NCBI RefSeq assembly: GCF_016654015.1
Contig: NZ_JAEPWM010000003.1
Location: 310,001-374,000, forward strand
Origin: Ramlibacter ginsenosidimutans
Lineage (GTDB): Bacteria; Pseudomonadota; Gammaproteobacteria; Burkholderiales; Burkholderiaceae_C
Reading direction: 5' to 3'
DNA length: 64,000 nucleotides
Under the pieces are notes generated by a model. That model did not search any database. It had not been told where the DNA came from and saw nothing but the letters and a program-made list of their open reading frames with translations. A program made the translations under genes and the position numbers. Shown here piece by piece: positions 16,580-26,629 of this stretch. The number at the start of each line of letters is the position of its first letter. The first letter of the stretch is position 1.

Positions 16580-17614
16580 ATGGGCCTTCGCCGCGACTTT
16601 ATCAAGATTCCCCTGACCCTCGCCGCGGCTGCGGTGCTCGCGACCTCCGCCCTGCCCGCGATCGCGCAGCCCGTGCAGTTGCTGAACGTCTCCTACGATC
16701 CGACGCGCGAGCTCTACGCCGAGTTCAACCAGGCGTTCGTGAAGTACTGGAAGGCGAAGACCGGCCAGGACGTCGCGATCCGGCAATCGCACGGTGGCTC
16801 GGGCAAGCAGGCGCGCTCGGTCATCGACGGCCTCGATGCCGACGTGGTCACGCTGGCGCTCGCGGCGGACACCGACGCTCTCGTCACGCACGGCGGGTGG
16901 ATCGCGGCCGACTGGCAGCAGCGGCTGCCGCACAACGCGTCACCCTATGCGTCGACGATCGTGCTGGTGGTGCGCAAGGGCAATCCCAAGGGCATCAAGG
17001 ACTGGGACGACCTGGCCCGGCCCGGCATCGGCGTCATCACGCCCAATCCCAAGACCTCGGGCGGCGCGCGCTGGAACTACCTCGCGGCCTGGGAATACGG
17101 CCGGCGCAAGTACGGCGGCGATGGGAAGGCCCGTGACTTCATGGCGCGGCTCTTCGCCAACGTCCCCGTGCTCGACACCGGCGCGCGGGGATCCACCATC
17201 ACGTTCGCGCAGCGCGGCCAGGGCGACGTGCTGGTCGCGTGGGAGAACGAGGCTTTCCTGCTGCAGAAGGAATTCGGCGGGCAGTTCGACATCGTGATTC
17301 CCTCCTTGAGCATCCTGGCCGAACCGGCCGTGGCCGTCGTCGACCGCAATGTCGACCGCAATGTCGACCGCAAGCATACGCGGGCCGTGGCCGAGGAGTA
17401 CCTGAAGTACCTGTACAGCGAGGAAGGCCAGGACATCATCGCCAGGAATCACTACCGCCCGACCGTCTCGCAGAAGGCGCAGGCGAAATATGCGGCGCAG
17501 TTCGCGAAGCTGAACCTGTTCACCGTCGACCAGGCCTTCGGTGGCTGGACCCGTGCCGGCAAGGAGCACTTCGCCGACGGTGGCAGCTTCGACCAGGTCT
17601 ATTCGCGCAAATAG
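16580..17614 (+). CDS. sbp: Sulfate ABC transporter periplasmic binding protein
   Basis: A 344-residue periplasmic sulfate (or thiosulfate) binding protein. The N-terminus, [17 protein letters not shown]..., carries an RRDFIK motif resembling a Tat signal, with cleavage near AIAQ. Mature-protein motifs of the family are '[17 protein letters not shown]', '[17 protein letters not shown]', '[19 protein letters not shown]' and [13 protein letters not shown]. The membrane and ATPase genes (cysT, cysW, cysA) are not beside it. The usual single NVD(K/R) segment is expanded to [12 protein letters not shown] by a 12-base tandem repeat. ATG 16580 follows AAAGGAAATC. It probably feeds the sulfate assimilation cluster. 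Confidence 0.92.
   Translation: MGLRRDFIKIPLTLAAAAVLATSALPAIAQPVQLLNVSYDPTRELYAEFNQAFVKYWKAKTGQDVAIRQSHGGSGKQARSVIDGLDADVVTLALAADTDALVTHGGWIAADWQQRLPHNASPYASTIVLVVRKGNPKGIKDWDDLARPGIGVITPNPKTSGGARWNYLAAWEYGRRKYGGDGKARDFMARLFANVPVLDTGARGSTITFAQRGQGDVLVAWENEAFLLQKEFGGQFDIVIPSLSILAEPAVAVVDRNVDRNVDRKHTRAVAEEYLKYLYSEEGQDIIARNHYRPTVSQKAQAKYAAQFAKLNLFTVDQAFGGWTRAGKEHFADGGSFDQVYSRK
17339..17374 (+). repeat. 12-base tandem repeat inside sbp
   Basis: GTCGACCGCAAT occurs twice in a row followed by a third copy ending AAG. It keeps the frame and lengthens a surface segment to [12 protein letters not shown]. It looks like recent slippage. Confidence 0.85.
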
Positions 17615-17679
17615 CACGCCGACTACAGCGGCCCGCGCGCATGCGGCGCACGATGTGCACCGCAAACAGGAGAACCCCC

Positions 17680-18246
17680 ATGAGCTATCGCATCGCCGTG
17701 ATCGTCGGCAGCCTGCGGCACGATTCGTACAACCGCCAGCTGGCCGAGGCGCTCGCCAGGCTGGCCCCGCGCGAACTGGAGTTCGTGCCCGTGCGCATCG
17801 ATGACCTGCCGCTCTACGACCAGGATGACGACAGCCACCAGTCCGAGCCGGTGCGGCGCCTGAAGACCGAGGTCGCCGACGCGCAAGGGCTGCTGTTCGT
17901 CACGCCGGAGTACAACCGCTCGATCCCCGGCGTGCTGAAGAACGCGATCGACCACGGCTCGCGTCCCTACGGGCAGAGCGCGTGGGCCGACAAGCCGGCG
18001 GGCATCGTCGGCATCTCGGTGGGCGCGATCGGCACCGCGGTCGCGCAGCAGCACCTGCGCACCATCCTCGCCTACCTCGACGTGCCGACGCTCGGCCAGC
18101 CCGAAGTGTTCCTGCAGCACAAGACCGGCTTCTTCGCGCCGGACGGCGGCATCGCCAGCGAGGGCACGAAGCAGTTCCTGCAGAAGTTCATGGACCGCTA
18201 CGCGGAGTGGGTCAAGCACCACGCGGATCGCATCGCGAATCGCTGA
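17680..18246 (+). CDS. NADPH-dependent FMN reductase family protein
   Basis: A 188-residue flavodoxin-fold oxidoreductase. The phosphate-binding loop GSLRHDSYNRQL is near residue 11 and the signature 'PEYNRSIPGVLKNAIDHGSRP' lies near residue 84. Family members reduce FMN, quinones or azo compounds with NAD(P)H. ATG 17680 has a good AGGAG site ten bases upstream. It is 65 bases downstream of sbp on the same strand, so an SsuE-like role in sulfur metabolism is possible, but the sequence is equally close to general ChrR/YieF-type quinone reductases. Confidence 0.85.
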   Translation: MSYRIAVIVGSLRHDSYNRQLAEALARLAPRELEFVPVRIDDLPLYDQDDDSHQSEPVRRLKTEVADAQGLLFVTPEYNRSIPGVLKNAIDHGSRPYGQSAWADKPAGIVGISVGAIGTAVAQQHLRTILAYLDVPTLGQPEVFLQHKTGFFAPDGGIASEGTKQFLQKFMDRYAEWVKHHADRIANR

Positions 18247-18254
18247 TGCGGCAA

Positions 18255-18273
18255 GGCCCGCGCGAGGCGGGCC
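18255..18273. terminator. Bidirectional terminator hairpin
   Basis: GGCCCGC-GCGAG-GCGGGCC, a perfect 7-bp stem, lies in the 49-base gap between the convergent FMN reductase and azoreductase genes. No long T-run follows on either strand. Confidence 0.55.
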
Positions 18274-18295
18274 CTGGTTCGTGCGCGATCGCGGC

Positions 18296-18946
18296 TCAGG
18301 CGCGCAGTTGGGCCTGGGCCTGGTTCGCCGGTTCGGCGGCGTGCGCCTGGATCTGCGCGTCGGCGCTCGCCAGCGCCTGTGCCTTTGCCGCATCTCCCAT
18401 CGCCACGCCTTCGGCGCGCACGAAGCGCACGTCGGTCACGCCCAGGAATCCGAACACCGCCTGCAGGTAGCTCTCCTGGTGGTCCAGGAACGCGAGTGCC
18501 GGATTCGCGGAGTACGCGCCGCCGCGCGTGGACGCAACGATCACCGTCTTGCCGCCGGCGAGACCGACCGGACCTTGCTCGGTGTACTTGAACGTGCGGC
18601 CGGCCTGGGCAATGCGGTCGATCCAGGCCTTCAGCTGGCTGGGCACGGAGAAGTTGTACATCGGCGCGCCGACCACGACCACGTCCGCGGCGAGGAACTG
18701 GCTCACGAGCTGTTCGGAGATGGCGTTCTCTCGCCTCTGCACGTCGGTCAGGCCCTCGGCATTCACGCCGAGGCGGAAGCCGAGCGAGTCGATGCCGAGG
18801 TGGCTCGGCGCATCGGCGGCGAGGTCCAGGTGTTCCACGGTCGTGCCGGGATGGCTGGCTTGCCACTGGGCGACGATGCGGCGGGTGAGCTCGCGCGAGA
18901 CGGACTGGGTTCCCAGCGGGCTGGAATCGATGTGCAGCAGTTTCAA
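18296..18946 (-). CDS. azoR: FMN-dependent NADH-azoreductase
   Basis: A 216-residue FMN-dependent, NADH-using oxidoreductase of the AzoR family, which cleaves azo bonds and reduces quinones. Family motifs are [11 protein letters not shown] at the N-terminus (FMN phosphate loop), '[21 protein letters not shown]', and '[20 protein letters not shown]'. The start codon is TTG at 18946: it gives the family N-terminus exactly and has AGGAGAGAAGACC directly before it, while no in-frame ATG fits. It is divergent from a LysR gene that probably controls it. Confidence 0.92.
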   Translation of the reverse strand: MKLLHIDSSPLGTQSVSRELTRRIVAQWQASHPGTTVEHLDLAADAPSHLGIDSLGFRLGVNAEGLTDVQRRENAISEQLVSQFLAADVVVVGAPMYNFSVPSQLKAWIDRIAQAGRTFKYTEQGPVGLAGGKTVIVASTRGGAYSANPALAFLDHQESYLQAVFGFLGVTDVRFVRAEGVAMGDAAKAQALASADAQIQAHAAEPANQAQAQLRA

Positions 18947-19018
18947 GGTCTTCTCTCCTGTCGGGTGCCCGGTGTGGGCGACAGCAATCATTGTGCGGGC
19001 GAGCCAATGGCTTGATAA

Positions 19019-19048
19019 GGTAGCAACTTCGAGATAGATTGTTCTACC
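19019..19048. promoter_or_regulatory. Candidate LysR operator between azoR and its regulator
   Basis: GGTAGCAAC and GTTCTACC form an imperfect inverted repeat separated by 13 bases in the 114-base divergent gap. Position and dyad suit a LysR-type regulator autoregulating and controlling azoR; not proven. Confidence 0.4.
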
Positions 19049-19060
19049 CATGGGACGATC

Positions 19061-19990
19061 ATGCAGGACCTGAACGACATGCTCTTCTTCGCCGAGGTCG
19101 TGGACCGCGGCGGTTTCGCCGCGGCCGGGCGAGCGTTGAACCTGCCCAAGTCGCGCCTGTCGCGTCGGGTCGCGGAGCTGGAAGACCGGCTGGGCGTGCG
19201 CCTGCTCCAGCGGACCACGCGCAAGCTCTCGCTCACCCAGGCCGGCGAGGTCTACCACCGCCACTGCGTGGCCATGCGCGAGCAGGCCGAGGCCGCCGAC
19301 GAGGCAGTGGCACGCGTGCACGACGAGCCGCGCGGCACCGTGCGCATCGCCTGTCCGGTCACGCTGGCGCAGACGACCATCGGCCCCTTGCTGCCGCGAT
19401 TCCTTGCCGAGCATCCGCAGGTGCGCGTGGACATGCAGGTGAGCAACCGGGTCGTGGACCTGGTGCAGGAGGGCGTGGACGTCGCCATCCGGGTGCGCGC
19501 CAATCTCGACGACAGCGGCACGCTCGTCATCAAGAACCTCGGACCCACGCACGGTGCGCTGGTCGCCAGCCCGCAACTGCTGCAGCGCTTCGGCCAGCCG
19601 CGCGATCCCGAGGGCCTGCACCACCTGCCGACGGTGGCCATGTCCGCTGCGGACGGTCGCGCGAGCTGGCACCTGCACGGGCCGCGCGATGCGCGCTTCG
19701 AACTGCAGCACCACCCGGTCTACACCGCCGACGACCTGCTCACGCTGCGGTTCGCCGTGCTGCAGGGCACCGGCATGGCGGTGCTGCCCGACTACCTCTG
19801 CGCCGAGGAACTGCGGCGGGGCGAGCTCGCGCTCGTGCTGCCCGGGTGGGAGCCTCCGGAGGCGAAGGTGCTCGCGGTCTTCCCCTCGCGCCGCGGCATG
19901 GTCCCGGCGGTGCGCCGCTTCCTCGACTTCCTCGGCGAGAACGTGGTCGGCGAGCGCATCGTCGCCGCCAGGCCCGCCACCGCCCGCTAG
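19061..19990 (+). CDS. LysR-family transcriptional regulator
   Basis: A 309-residue LysR regulator. The N-terminal winged helix-turn-helix is clear ([21 protein letters not shown], '[20 protein letters not shown]', [13 protein letters not shown], residues 5-62), followed by the two-lobed effector domain ('[18 protein letters not shown]', [13 protein letters not shown], '[15 protein letters not shown]'). It resembles regulators of quinone or electrophile stress genes that sit divergent from oxidoreductases. Here the divergent target is azoR. The last four bases overlap the convergent glgA gene. Confidence 0.92.
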   Translation: MQDLNDMLFFAEVVDRGGFAAAGRALNLPKSRLSRRVAELEDRLGVRLLQRTTRKLSLTQAGEVYHRHCVAMREQAEAADEAVARVHDEPRGTVRIACPVTLAQTTIGPLLPRFLAEHPQVRVDMQVSNRVVDLVQEGVDVAIRVRANLDDSGTLVIKNLGPTHGALVASPQLLQRFGQPRDPEGLHHLPTVAMSAADGRASWHLHGPRDARFELQHHPVYTADDLLTLRFAVLQGTGMAVLPDYLCAEELRRGELALVLPGWEPPEAKVLAVFPSRRGMVPAVRRFLDFLGENVVGERIVAARPATAR

Positions 19991-21516
19991 GCTGCGGGCG
20001 CGTTGGAGGTCGAGGCGCTGGCGGCGGCCGAGGCGCGCGAGTCGGTGGAGGCGGGGCCTCGCAGGTCCTGCAGCGCCCGCGCGTACACCTGCACGTACTG
20101 CTTCGCGCTGTCTTCCCAGCCGAACTGGCGGGCCATGCCGTTGGCCTGGATGCGGCGCCAGCGCTGCGGCTCGCGCCACAGCCGCATCGCACGGCCGATC
20201 GCGTCGTCCAGTCCTTCGGAGTCGACGCCGGTCATGACGAAGCCGGTGCCGCGCGCCGGGTCCGCGCTCGCGTCGGTGACGGAATCGAGCAGGCCGCCCA
20301 CCGGCGCCACGATCGGCGGCGTGCCGTACGCCTGGCTGTACATCTGGTTCAGCCCGCAGGGCTCGAAGCGCGAGGGCATCAGGAACACATCGGAGCCCGC
20401 CTCGACCAGGTGGGCCAGGCCCTCGTCGAAGCCGATGGTGACGGCGACCTGCTTCGGGTGCTTGCGTTGCGCTTCCTGCAGGGCCTGCTGCAGGTCCGGC
20501 TCGCCCTGGCCCAGCACCACGAGCTGCGCGCCGGTGGCGACCAGGCGGGGCAGGGCGCCGAGCACGAGGTCGATGCCTTTCTGCGGGGTCAGCCGGCTCA
20601 CCACGGAGAAGAGCATGGCGCCCTTGTCGGCCGGCAGGCCGAGGCGTGCCTGCAACGCGGCCTTGCACTGCGCCTTGCCCTGCATCTTCTGCGCGCTGTA
20701 CCGGTGGGGCAGCAGCGTGTCGGACTGCGGGTTCCACACCCGCGTGTCGATCCCGTTGAGGATGCCGCGCAGGCGCGAGGCCCGGGCGCGCAGGATGCCG
20801 TCGAAGCCGACGCCGTGCGCGGGTGTCTGGATCTCGCGCGCGTAGGTCGGGCTGACGGTGGTGATCGCATCCGCGAACTGCAGGCCTGCCTTGAGCATGG
20901 ACAGCTGGCCCCAGAACTCCACGCCATCCATGCCGCGCCAATGGTGCGGCACGCCCAGCAGGTCGGCACTCTCCATGGGGAACACGCCCTGGAACGCCAG
21001 GTTGTGGATCGTGAGCACGCTCGCAGCGGTCGGCTCGTGCGGAGAGATCATGCGCGACTGGCCGAGGTACAGCGGCGCCAGGCCCGTGGGCCAGTCGTTG
21101 GCATGCACGATGTCGGCCGTCCAGCCACGCAGCGGGCTGTGCACCGTCCCGAGCTCCGCCGCGACGCGGGCGAGCAGCCCGAAGCGCAGCGCGTTGTCGT
21201 GGTAGCCGCGACCGCTCGCGTCCACGTAGGGTCCGCCCGGCCGCTGGTACAGCCCGGGGCAGGCCAGCAGCAGCAGCGTGACGCCACCGGCGACCTTCAC
21301 CGGCACGAGTTGCGCCGCCGGCCATGGCCCCCAGGCCGGCAGGTCGACCCCGTCGCCGATCTCGCCGCTCACTTTCATGCCCTTGTAAGCTGGCAGCAGG
21401 ATGTGCACGTCGTGGCCGAGTGCTGCGAGCGTCGCGGGGAGCGCGCCGCTCACGTCGCCCAGTCCACCGGTCTTCACGTAGGGAGCGCACTCGGGCGTGG
21501 CAAACAGGATCTTCAT
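19987..21516 (-). CDS. glgA: Glycogen synthase (ADP-glucose)
   Basis: A 509-residue GT5 glycosyltransferase that extends alpha-1,4-glucan chains from ADP-glucose. The N-terminal KTGGLGDV (15-22) binds the sugar nucleotide. Later motifs are VHANDWPT, '[17 protein letters not shown]', and the donor-site block '[19 protein letters not shown]'. The last ~20 residues are Ala/Ser-rich and not conserved. Its ATG overlaps the stop of the malQ/treY fusion by four bases, making it the last gene of the glg/tre operon. Confidence 0.96.
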   Translation of the reverse strand: MKILFATPECAPYVKTGGLGDVSGALPATLAALGHDVHILLPAYKGMKVSGEIGDGVDLPAWGPWPAAQLVPVKVAGGVTLLLLACPGLYQRPGGPYVDASGRGYHDNALRFGLLARVAAELGTVHSPLRGWTADIVHANDWPTGLAPLYLGQSRMISPHEPTAASVLTIHNLAFQGVFPMESADLLGVPHHWRGMDGVEFWGQLSMLKAGLQFADAITTVSPTYAREIQTPAHGVGFDGILRARASRLRGILNGIDTRVWNPQSDTLLPHRYSAQKMQGKAQCKAALQARLGLPADKGAMLFSVVSRLTPQKGIDLVLGALPRLVATGAQLVVLGQGEPDLQQALQEAQRKHPKQVAVTIGFDEGLAHLVEAGSDVFLMPSRFEPCGLNQMYSQAYGTPPIVAPVGGLLDSVTDASADPARGTGFVMTGVDSEGLDDAIGRAMRLWREPQRWRRIQANGMARQFGWEDSAKQYVQVYARALQDLRGPASTDSRASAAASASTSNAPAA

Positions 21517-24500
21517 GCGGCTTGCTCCGCTTCGGCGACCAGCACCACGAAGGGCAGTCCACCCGCGCCGGCGAAGAGCGCCTGCAGGTCGATGGTGGCG
21601 TCGTCCTCGCCGGCGAGCTGCGTCTCGGCGCCCGTGAGCCAGTTGCGCCAGCGGCGGAACCGGCGCACTCCCGCGCCCTCGGCCCCGCACGCCACGCGCG
21701 TTCCCCGCCAGAGCGCGGGCGTGCACGCTTCTTCGTCGCCGCGGCACAGCGTCCACAGCAGGCGCGTGGTGACGACCACGATGGCCTCCCGATCGTGCAG
21801 GCGCGCGAAGGCGAGCGCATGGTCCTCGGCGGGACCCTCGACCGCGAGCGGCACGTAGTTGCCGTTGCGGAACAGCGCCTGGTGCTGCCGCCGCAGGTGC
21901 AGGAGGCGCCAGGTGACCAGCTGCTTGATGCGGCCGTCCGCGGCCTGCCCATTCAGCTCATCCCAGTGCCTGCGTGCGGGCCAGCCTTTGCGGTAGAGCG
22001 CTTGCGCGCCTTCCAGTGCGTGCGCGAGCGCGACGTAGTCCACGGGCCGCCGGTTGTCCGGATCCACCAGGCTGAAGTTCCACTGCTCGCAGCCCTGGTA
22101 GAGATCGGGCACGCCGGGTGCCGTGAACTTCAGCGCGACCTGCGCCAGGCTGTTGCGGAAGCCGAAGGGAGCGATCCGCGCCGTGAACTTCTGCAGTTCG
22201 TCCGCGAAGGGATTGGCGCCCGCGCGCAGCACGCCATCCACATAGCGCTCCACCGCATCCTCGTAATCGCTGTCGGGACACACCCACGTGGTATTGAGCT
22301 TCGCCTCGCGCACCGCCTTGCGCATGTAGGCCTGCACCCGCTGGCGCAGGTCTTCGCGCGCCGCGTCGTCCGGCGTCCCGGCGGGCCAGAGCCCCACCAG
22401 CGTCTGGAACAGCAGCCAGATGTCGTTGGTGCTCGGCCACGTCGCGTCCGGCGCCTGCGTGAGGTACAGGTGCGCCCAGCCCGAGAGGCGCAGCAGGCAG
22501 TCCTCCCACAGCGCGGGCATCTCGGACAGCACGTTGAGGCGGGCCCGCAGGTCCTCGCCGCGCTTGGTGTCGTGCGTGGACGTGCCCAGCATGCAATGCG
22601 GCCGATGCCGCTGCCGCGTCTGGTTGGCGAAATGGAAGGCCGGCACCGACACGCCGAAGCTGCGCGGATCGCCGCCCACCTCGTTGAGCGAGAGCAGCGG
22701 TATGTAGCGGTAGAACGCCGTGTCCTCCATCGCCTTGGCCGTCACCGGTGCGGTGAACTGTTGCCAGCGCGCGAGGAAGCGCTGCCGCGCTGGCAGCGGC
22801 AGGCTGGCCGCCTCGCCTTCGCCGAGCAACACCTCGCGCAGGTGCTGCAGCACCGTCGCTTCCGACGGGCCCAGGCGGCGTTCCGCCGCGGCGATCGCCC
22901 AGTCGATGTGGCGCCGGTCCATGGGGCTCGCCGGCTCGCCGGCGCGCAGGTAGGTGCGGTACACGGGAAAGGCCGCAGCCACTTCCGCCATCGCCCAGCG
23001 CAGGCGGTTGCGCGTGAAGTCGCAGCGCCGCCGGTTGCTGCGCGTGAGCCGGTGCAGGGCATGCGCCAGCCAGTTCAGCTCCGAGTAGAGCGAAGTCTCG
23101 ATGATCAGCTTCTTGCACTGGTACAGCACCTCGTCGAACGGCGTGGTCTGGCCCGTGAAGGCCTGGTACGCCGCGAGGAGGGCCTCCTCGTTGCCGGGGT
23201 CCACGAAGACGCCGTTCACGAGGGTGCCGAAGCGGTAGCCGGTATCGCCGTGCACGGGCCAGTCGTCCGGCAGCGACTCGTGCTCGGCCAGGATCTTCTC
23301 CACGACCAGGTACAGCGCGCGGGGCTCGTGCCCGACCACCTCGGCCTGCGCGGCGTAGCGCGCCTGCAGCAAGTCGAAGTAGGCCTGCGGATCGCTGAGG
23401 CCGTCCGGGTGGTCGATGCGCAGCCCCGACAACAGCCCGTCCTGCAGCCAGTGCAGGACCTTGCGGTGCGTCGCGTCGAACACCTCGGTGCGCTCCATGC
23501 GCAGGCCGGCCAGCGTGTTCACGTCGAAGAAGCGGCGGTAGTTCACGTCGTCGCTCGCCACGCGCCAGTCGGCGAGCCGGTAGGCCTGGGCCGCGACCAG
23601 CTGCTCCAGCGCGTCGAAGCTGGCCGGTTCCCCGGCCTGGCCGTTGAAGCGCTGCACACAGGCGGCGATCCAGCGCGCGAGCCAGTCGTGTCCCGACGCG
23701 AGCCGGGCCAGCTGCCGCTTGTAGACCGCGGCATCGCGCACCCGCGTGCGCCGCGCTTCGGCGTCCGGATCGTCGCGCGAGGGCAGTCGGCGGAACGCAT
23801 CCAGCAGCGCGCCGACCACGGCGTGGCTGTCGCCTTCGCTGTCGTCGCGCGCCGGTGGCGCCGGCAGCGCCGCCAGGATGTCCGGATAGGTCGCCGGGTC
23901 GATGGGGAAGCGGTGGTCCCAGTACTTCAGCCCGAACTCGCCGGACCCGGGGTCGAAGTGCAGCTGGATCTCGCCTGCTTCGAGCACCTTGCCGAAATGG
24001 TCGCCGAGCACCGGCAGCAGCACCCGCCCGGCCATTTCCGGCTGGGCCGGCTGCCATTCGATGTCGAAGGTCTCGGCATGCGAGGAGGCGCGTCCGTGTT
24101 CCAGCACGTCCAGCCACCAGGCGTTGTCGGCCTCGAGCACGCCCATGTGGTTGGGAACGATGTCCAGGATCTGTCCCATGCCGTTGCGCCGCAAGGCCTG
24201 GCACATCCTCGAATGCGCGAGCGCGTCGCCCACTTCCGGGTTGAGCTGCGCGTGGTCGATGATGTCGTAGCCGTGCGTGCTGCCCGGGCGCGCGCGCAGG
24301 TAGGGCGAGCTGTACAGGTGGCTGACGCCCAGTGCCTTGAGATAGGGAATGACCTGCGTGACCTGCTCGAAGGTGAAGCCCTTGTGGAACTGCACGCGGT
24401 AGGTTCCGCAGGGGACGCTCGCCGTCTCCATCGGCGGCAATTCCAGCGCCGTCGCCTCCAGCGCCGTGGGCCCTTTGCGTTCGCTGCGCAGCACGGCGGC

Positions 24501-26585
24501 CAGCGAAGCCCAGCGCGCGTCGCTGGCCAGCAGGTCGACGCTGACCGACAGCTTGCGCCGCCAGTTGGGGAAGCGGTCTTCGGTGGTGCCGGGAACGTTC
24601 ACCTGCAGCAGCTGGCCCGTGACGTCCTCCAGCTGCACGCCCAGCAGCCAGCATGGCGTGCGCGCCAGGAAGGCATAGACCGCATCGACGAAGGCCTGGC
24701 CGGGCTCGGGCATGGACGTGGGCTGGACCGTGATGCCCGCGGGCAGCAGGTCCTCGCGCTGCAGCGCCAGCAGCAGGCGGGCGCGGTCCTGCGCGCGGGC
24801 GAGCACCTGCGTCTCGTGGGCGCTCGGCTCGGGGTACAGCTGCAGGCGCGCCGACAGCTCGATGTCCTCGCCCACCCAGAACCCGCGCAGGGTCGGCAGG
24901 TCGTGCGTGCTGACGACCGCGAGCGCCTGCGCCTGCCATTGCGCCGGACGCCGGAAATTCCCGTCGTCGTCGCGCTCGAACAGCAGCGGCTTGTACGACA
25001 GCAGGTTGCCTTCGCGCATGGCCTCGCGCATGCGCGGCGCCACGTTGCCCAGGTCCTCGCCGATCACCATGCACTCATGGCGATGGCTTTCCAGCGCCAG
25101 CACGGCGAGCAGGTCTTCCAGCGGGTATTCGACGTACGTCCCGCCATCCGGGCCGGTCCAGAACAGGCGCATCAACGCCATCACGTGGTCCAGCCGCAGT
25201 GCGCCGCAATGCCGCATGTTGGCGCGCAGGGTGTCGATGAAGGGCTGGTAGCGCGCCTGCTTCAGGCGGTGCGGACTCCAGGGCGGCAGGCCCCAGTCCT
25301 GGCCGGCGGGTGCCAGCGGGTCGGGCGGCGCGCCGGCGTGCATCCCCAGCGCGTACAGCTCGTGCTCGACCCAGGTCTCCGCGCCGCCACCGTTCACGCC
25401 GACCGCGAGGTCGCAGTACAGGCCGATGCCCATGCCGCGCGTGCGCGCATAGCGATGGCACGACTCCAGCTGCACTTCGCAGAGCCACTGCAGCCAGAAC
25501 CGGTAGCGCACGTCCGATGCGTGCTCCTGGCGGAACCTGCGCACGGCCGCACTGTCGGGGTCGCGATAGGCCTCCGGCCAGGCAGGCCAGCCCCACACCC
25601 CAGGGTCCTGCGCGAACAGGTATTCCTGCAAGGCCTCGAACAGCGCGTGCTGGCCGATCGTGTGCTCGCGCTCGCGCATGTACGCGAGGAAGTGCGCGCC
25701 GCGCGAGCGGTCCTTGTCGAGTTCGTGGCGTTCGAAATGGCGCCAGAGGATGCGCAGCACTTCGTCCTTCGCCGCAGCGACGCCCGGATACTCCACCAGC
25801 TCCGTTTCGCGCAGCGCCAACAGGCGCTCCTGGAAGCGTTCGGACTGCACCTTCTGCTGCGCTTCCTCGCAGCCGCTCAGGTCCACCAGCGTCTGCACGT
25901 CGAGGTAGATGGGGTTGAGCGCCTTGCGGCTCGACGGGCTGTAGGGACTCGCCGCCGCGGGGTTGTGCGGGAAGAGGGCGTGCAGCGGGCTCAGGCCGAT
26001 GAAGGACGCGCCCTGGTGGGCGGCCGCGTCGCACAGCCGGCGCAGGTCGCCGAAGTCGCCGATGCCCCAGTTGCGCGACGAGCGCAGGGCGTACAGCTGG
26101 ATCGTGCAGCCCCACCAGCGTTCGCCCTGCTGCAGGCCCGGGGCCACGTGGCAGTGGTGCGGCGCGATGATCACGCGGCAATAGTCGTGCGGGGGCGCCC
26201 CCTCCAGCGTCAGCCGGTAGTAGCCGGGCCGCAGCCTGGAAGACAGGGTGATGGAGGCCTGCTGGAAGCTGCGCTGCAGGTCCCCGGTTGCCACCGGCAG
26301 GCCGTCCTGTTCCTGCGCGAGCTGCCAGCGCGCCGCCGCGCTGTCGTGGCTGGTCCAGCGCAGTTCCAGGCGTTCGTCCTCGCGCGCGACGTGCACGCGA
26401 GGCAAGCCCAGGTGCTGCGCCGGCGGATCGCCGCCCTGGCCCGTGAGCGCCGCAATAGCGCGTTCGAGGACGGCCTCGGGGACGGCTTCTTCCTTGCCCC
26501 AGAAGCCGTGGTAGCGGTCCGCGATGCCAAGCCGCCGCGCCTGCTCCGCCAGCGACACCGGCGCGTGGTCTGCCGGCGCGTTCAT
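21513..26585 (-). CDS. Fusion: 4-alpha-glucanotransferase (MalQ) + malto-oligosyltrehalose synthase (TreY)
   Basis: A 1,690-residue two-enzyme protein. Residues 1 to about 718 are a GH77 amylomaltase that shuffles alpha-1,4-glucan segments (blocks '[18 protein letters not shown]', '[17 protein letters not shown]', [15 protein letters not shown]). From about residue 719 comes a GH13 TreY that turns the reducing end of a glucan into a trehalosyl unit: '[15 protein letters not shown]', '[19 protein letters not shown]', DIVPNHMGV, '[17 protein letters not shown]', [13 protein letters not shown]. Both halves keep complete motif sets, so both are probably active. The start at 26585 overlaps a 15-codon ORF by ATGA. 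TreZ, the next enzyme in the pathway, is encoded immediately upstream, so substrates can be passed within the cluster. Confidence 0.93.
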   Translation of the reverse strand: MNAPADHAPVSLAEQARRLGIADRYHGFWGKEEAVPEAVLERAIAALTGQGGDPPAQHLGLPRVHVAREDERLELRWTSHDSAAARWQLAQEQDGLPVATGDLQRSFQQASITLSSRLRPGYYRLTLEGAPPHDYCRVIIAPHHCHVAPGLQQGERWWGCTIQLYALRSSRNWGIGDFGDLRRLCDAAAHQGASFIGLSPLHALFPHNPAAASPYSPSSRKALNPIYLDVQTLVDLSGCEEAQQKVQSERFQERLLALRETELVEYPGVAAAKDEVLRILWRHFERHELDKDRSRGAHFLAYMREREHTIGQHALFEALQEYLFAQDPGVWGWPAWPEAYRDPDSAAVRRFRQEHASDVRYRFWLQWLCEVQLESCHRYARTRGMGIGLYCDLAVGVNGGGAETWVEHELYALGMHAGAPPDPLAPAGQDWGLPPWSPHRLKQARYQPFIDTLRANMRHCGALRLDHVMALMRLFWTGPDGGTYVEYPLEDLLAVLALESHRHECMVIGEDLGNVAPRMREAMREGNLLSYKPLLFERDDDGNFRRPAQWQAQALAVVSTHDLPTLRGFWVGEDIELSARLQLYPEPSAHETQVLARAQDRARLLLALQREDLLPAGITVQPTSMPEPGQAFVDAVYAFLARTPCWLLGVQLEDVTGQLLQVNVPGTTEDRFPNWRRKLSVSVDLLASDARWASLAAVLRSERKGPTALEATALELPPMETASVPCGTYRVQFHKGFTFEQVTQVIPYLKALGVSHLYSSPYLRARPGSTHGYDIIDHAQLNPEVGDALAHSRMCQALRRNGMGQILDIVPNHMGVLEADNAWWLDVLEHGRASSHAETFDIEWQPAQPEMAGRVLLPVLGDHFGKVLEAGEIQLHFDPGSGEFGLKYWDHRFPIDPATYPDILAALPAPPARDDSEGDSHAVVGALLDAFRRLPSRDDPDAEARRTRVRDAAVYKRQLARLASGHDWLARWIAACVQRFNGQAGEPASFDALEQLVAAQAYRLADWRVASDDVNYRRFFDVNTLAGLRMERTEVFDATHRKVLHWLQDGLLSGLRIDHPDGLSDPQAYFDLLQARYAAQAEVVGHEPRALYLVVEKILAEHESLPDDWPVHGDTGYRFGTLVNGVFVDPGNEEALLAAYQAFTGQTTPFDEVLYQCKKLIIETSLYSELNWLAHALHRLTRSNRRRCDFTRNRLRWAMAEVAAAFPVYRTYLRAGEPASPMDRRHIDWAIAAAERRLGPSEATVLQHLREVLLGEGEAASLPLPARQRFLARWQQFTAPVTAKAMEDTAFYRYIPLLSLNEVGGDPRSFGVSVPAFHFANQTRQRHRPHCMLGTSTHDTKRGEDLRARLNVLSEMPALWEDCLLRLSGWAHLYLTQAPDATWPSTNDIWLLFQTLVGLWPAGTPDDAAREDLRQRVQAYMRKAVREAKLNTTWVCPDSDYEDAVERYVDGVLRAGANPFADELQKFTARIAPFGFRNSLAQVALKFTAPGVPDLYQGCEQWNFSLVDPDNRRPVDYVALAHALEGAQALYRKGWPARRHWDELNGQAADGRIKQLVTWRLLHLRRQHQALFRNGNYVPLAVEGPAEDHALAFARLHDREAIVVVTTRLLWTLCRGDEEACTPALWRGTRVACGAEGAGVRRFRRWRNWLTGAETQLAGEDDATIDLQALFAGAGGLPFVVLVAEAEQAA

Positions 26586-26629
26586 CGCAATCGCCCCACG
26601 ATGCGGGTCCGCCGGAGTGCGGCGCTCAT
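26582..26629 (-). CDS. 15-codon linker ORF between treZ and malQ/treY
   Basis: A tiny frame, [15 protein letters not shown]. Its ATG overlaps the treZ stop (ATGA, 26629-26626) and its TGA overlaps the malQ/treY ATG (ATGA, 26585-26582). A strong ribosome site (GAGGAGATCACC) sits just before it, inside the treZ end. The malQ/treY ATG itself has no comparable site, so the mini-ORF could carry ribosomes from treZ to malQ/treY by stop-start coupling. The product is very basic and probably has no function of its own; that it is translated is inference. Confidence 0.45.
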   Translation of the reverse strand: MSAALRRTRIVGRLR

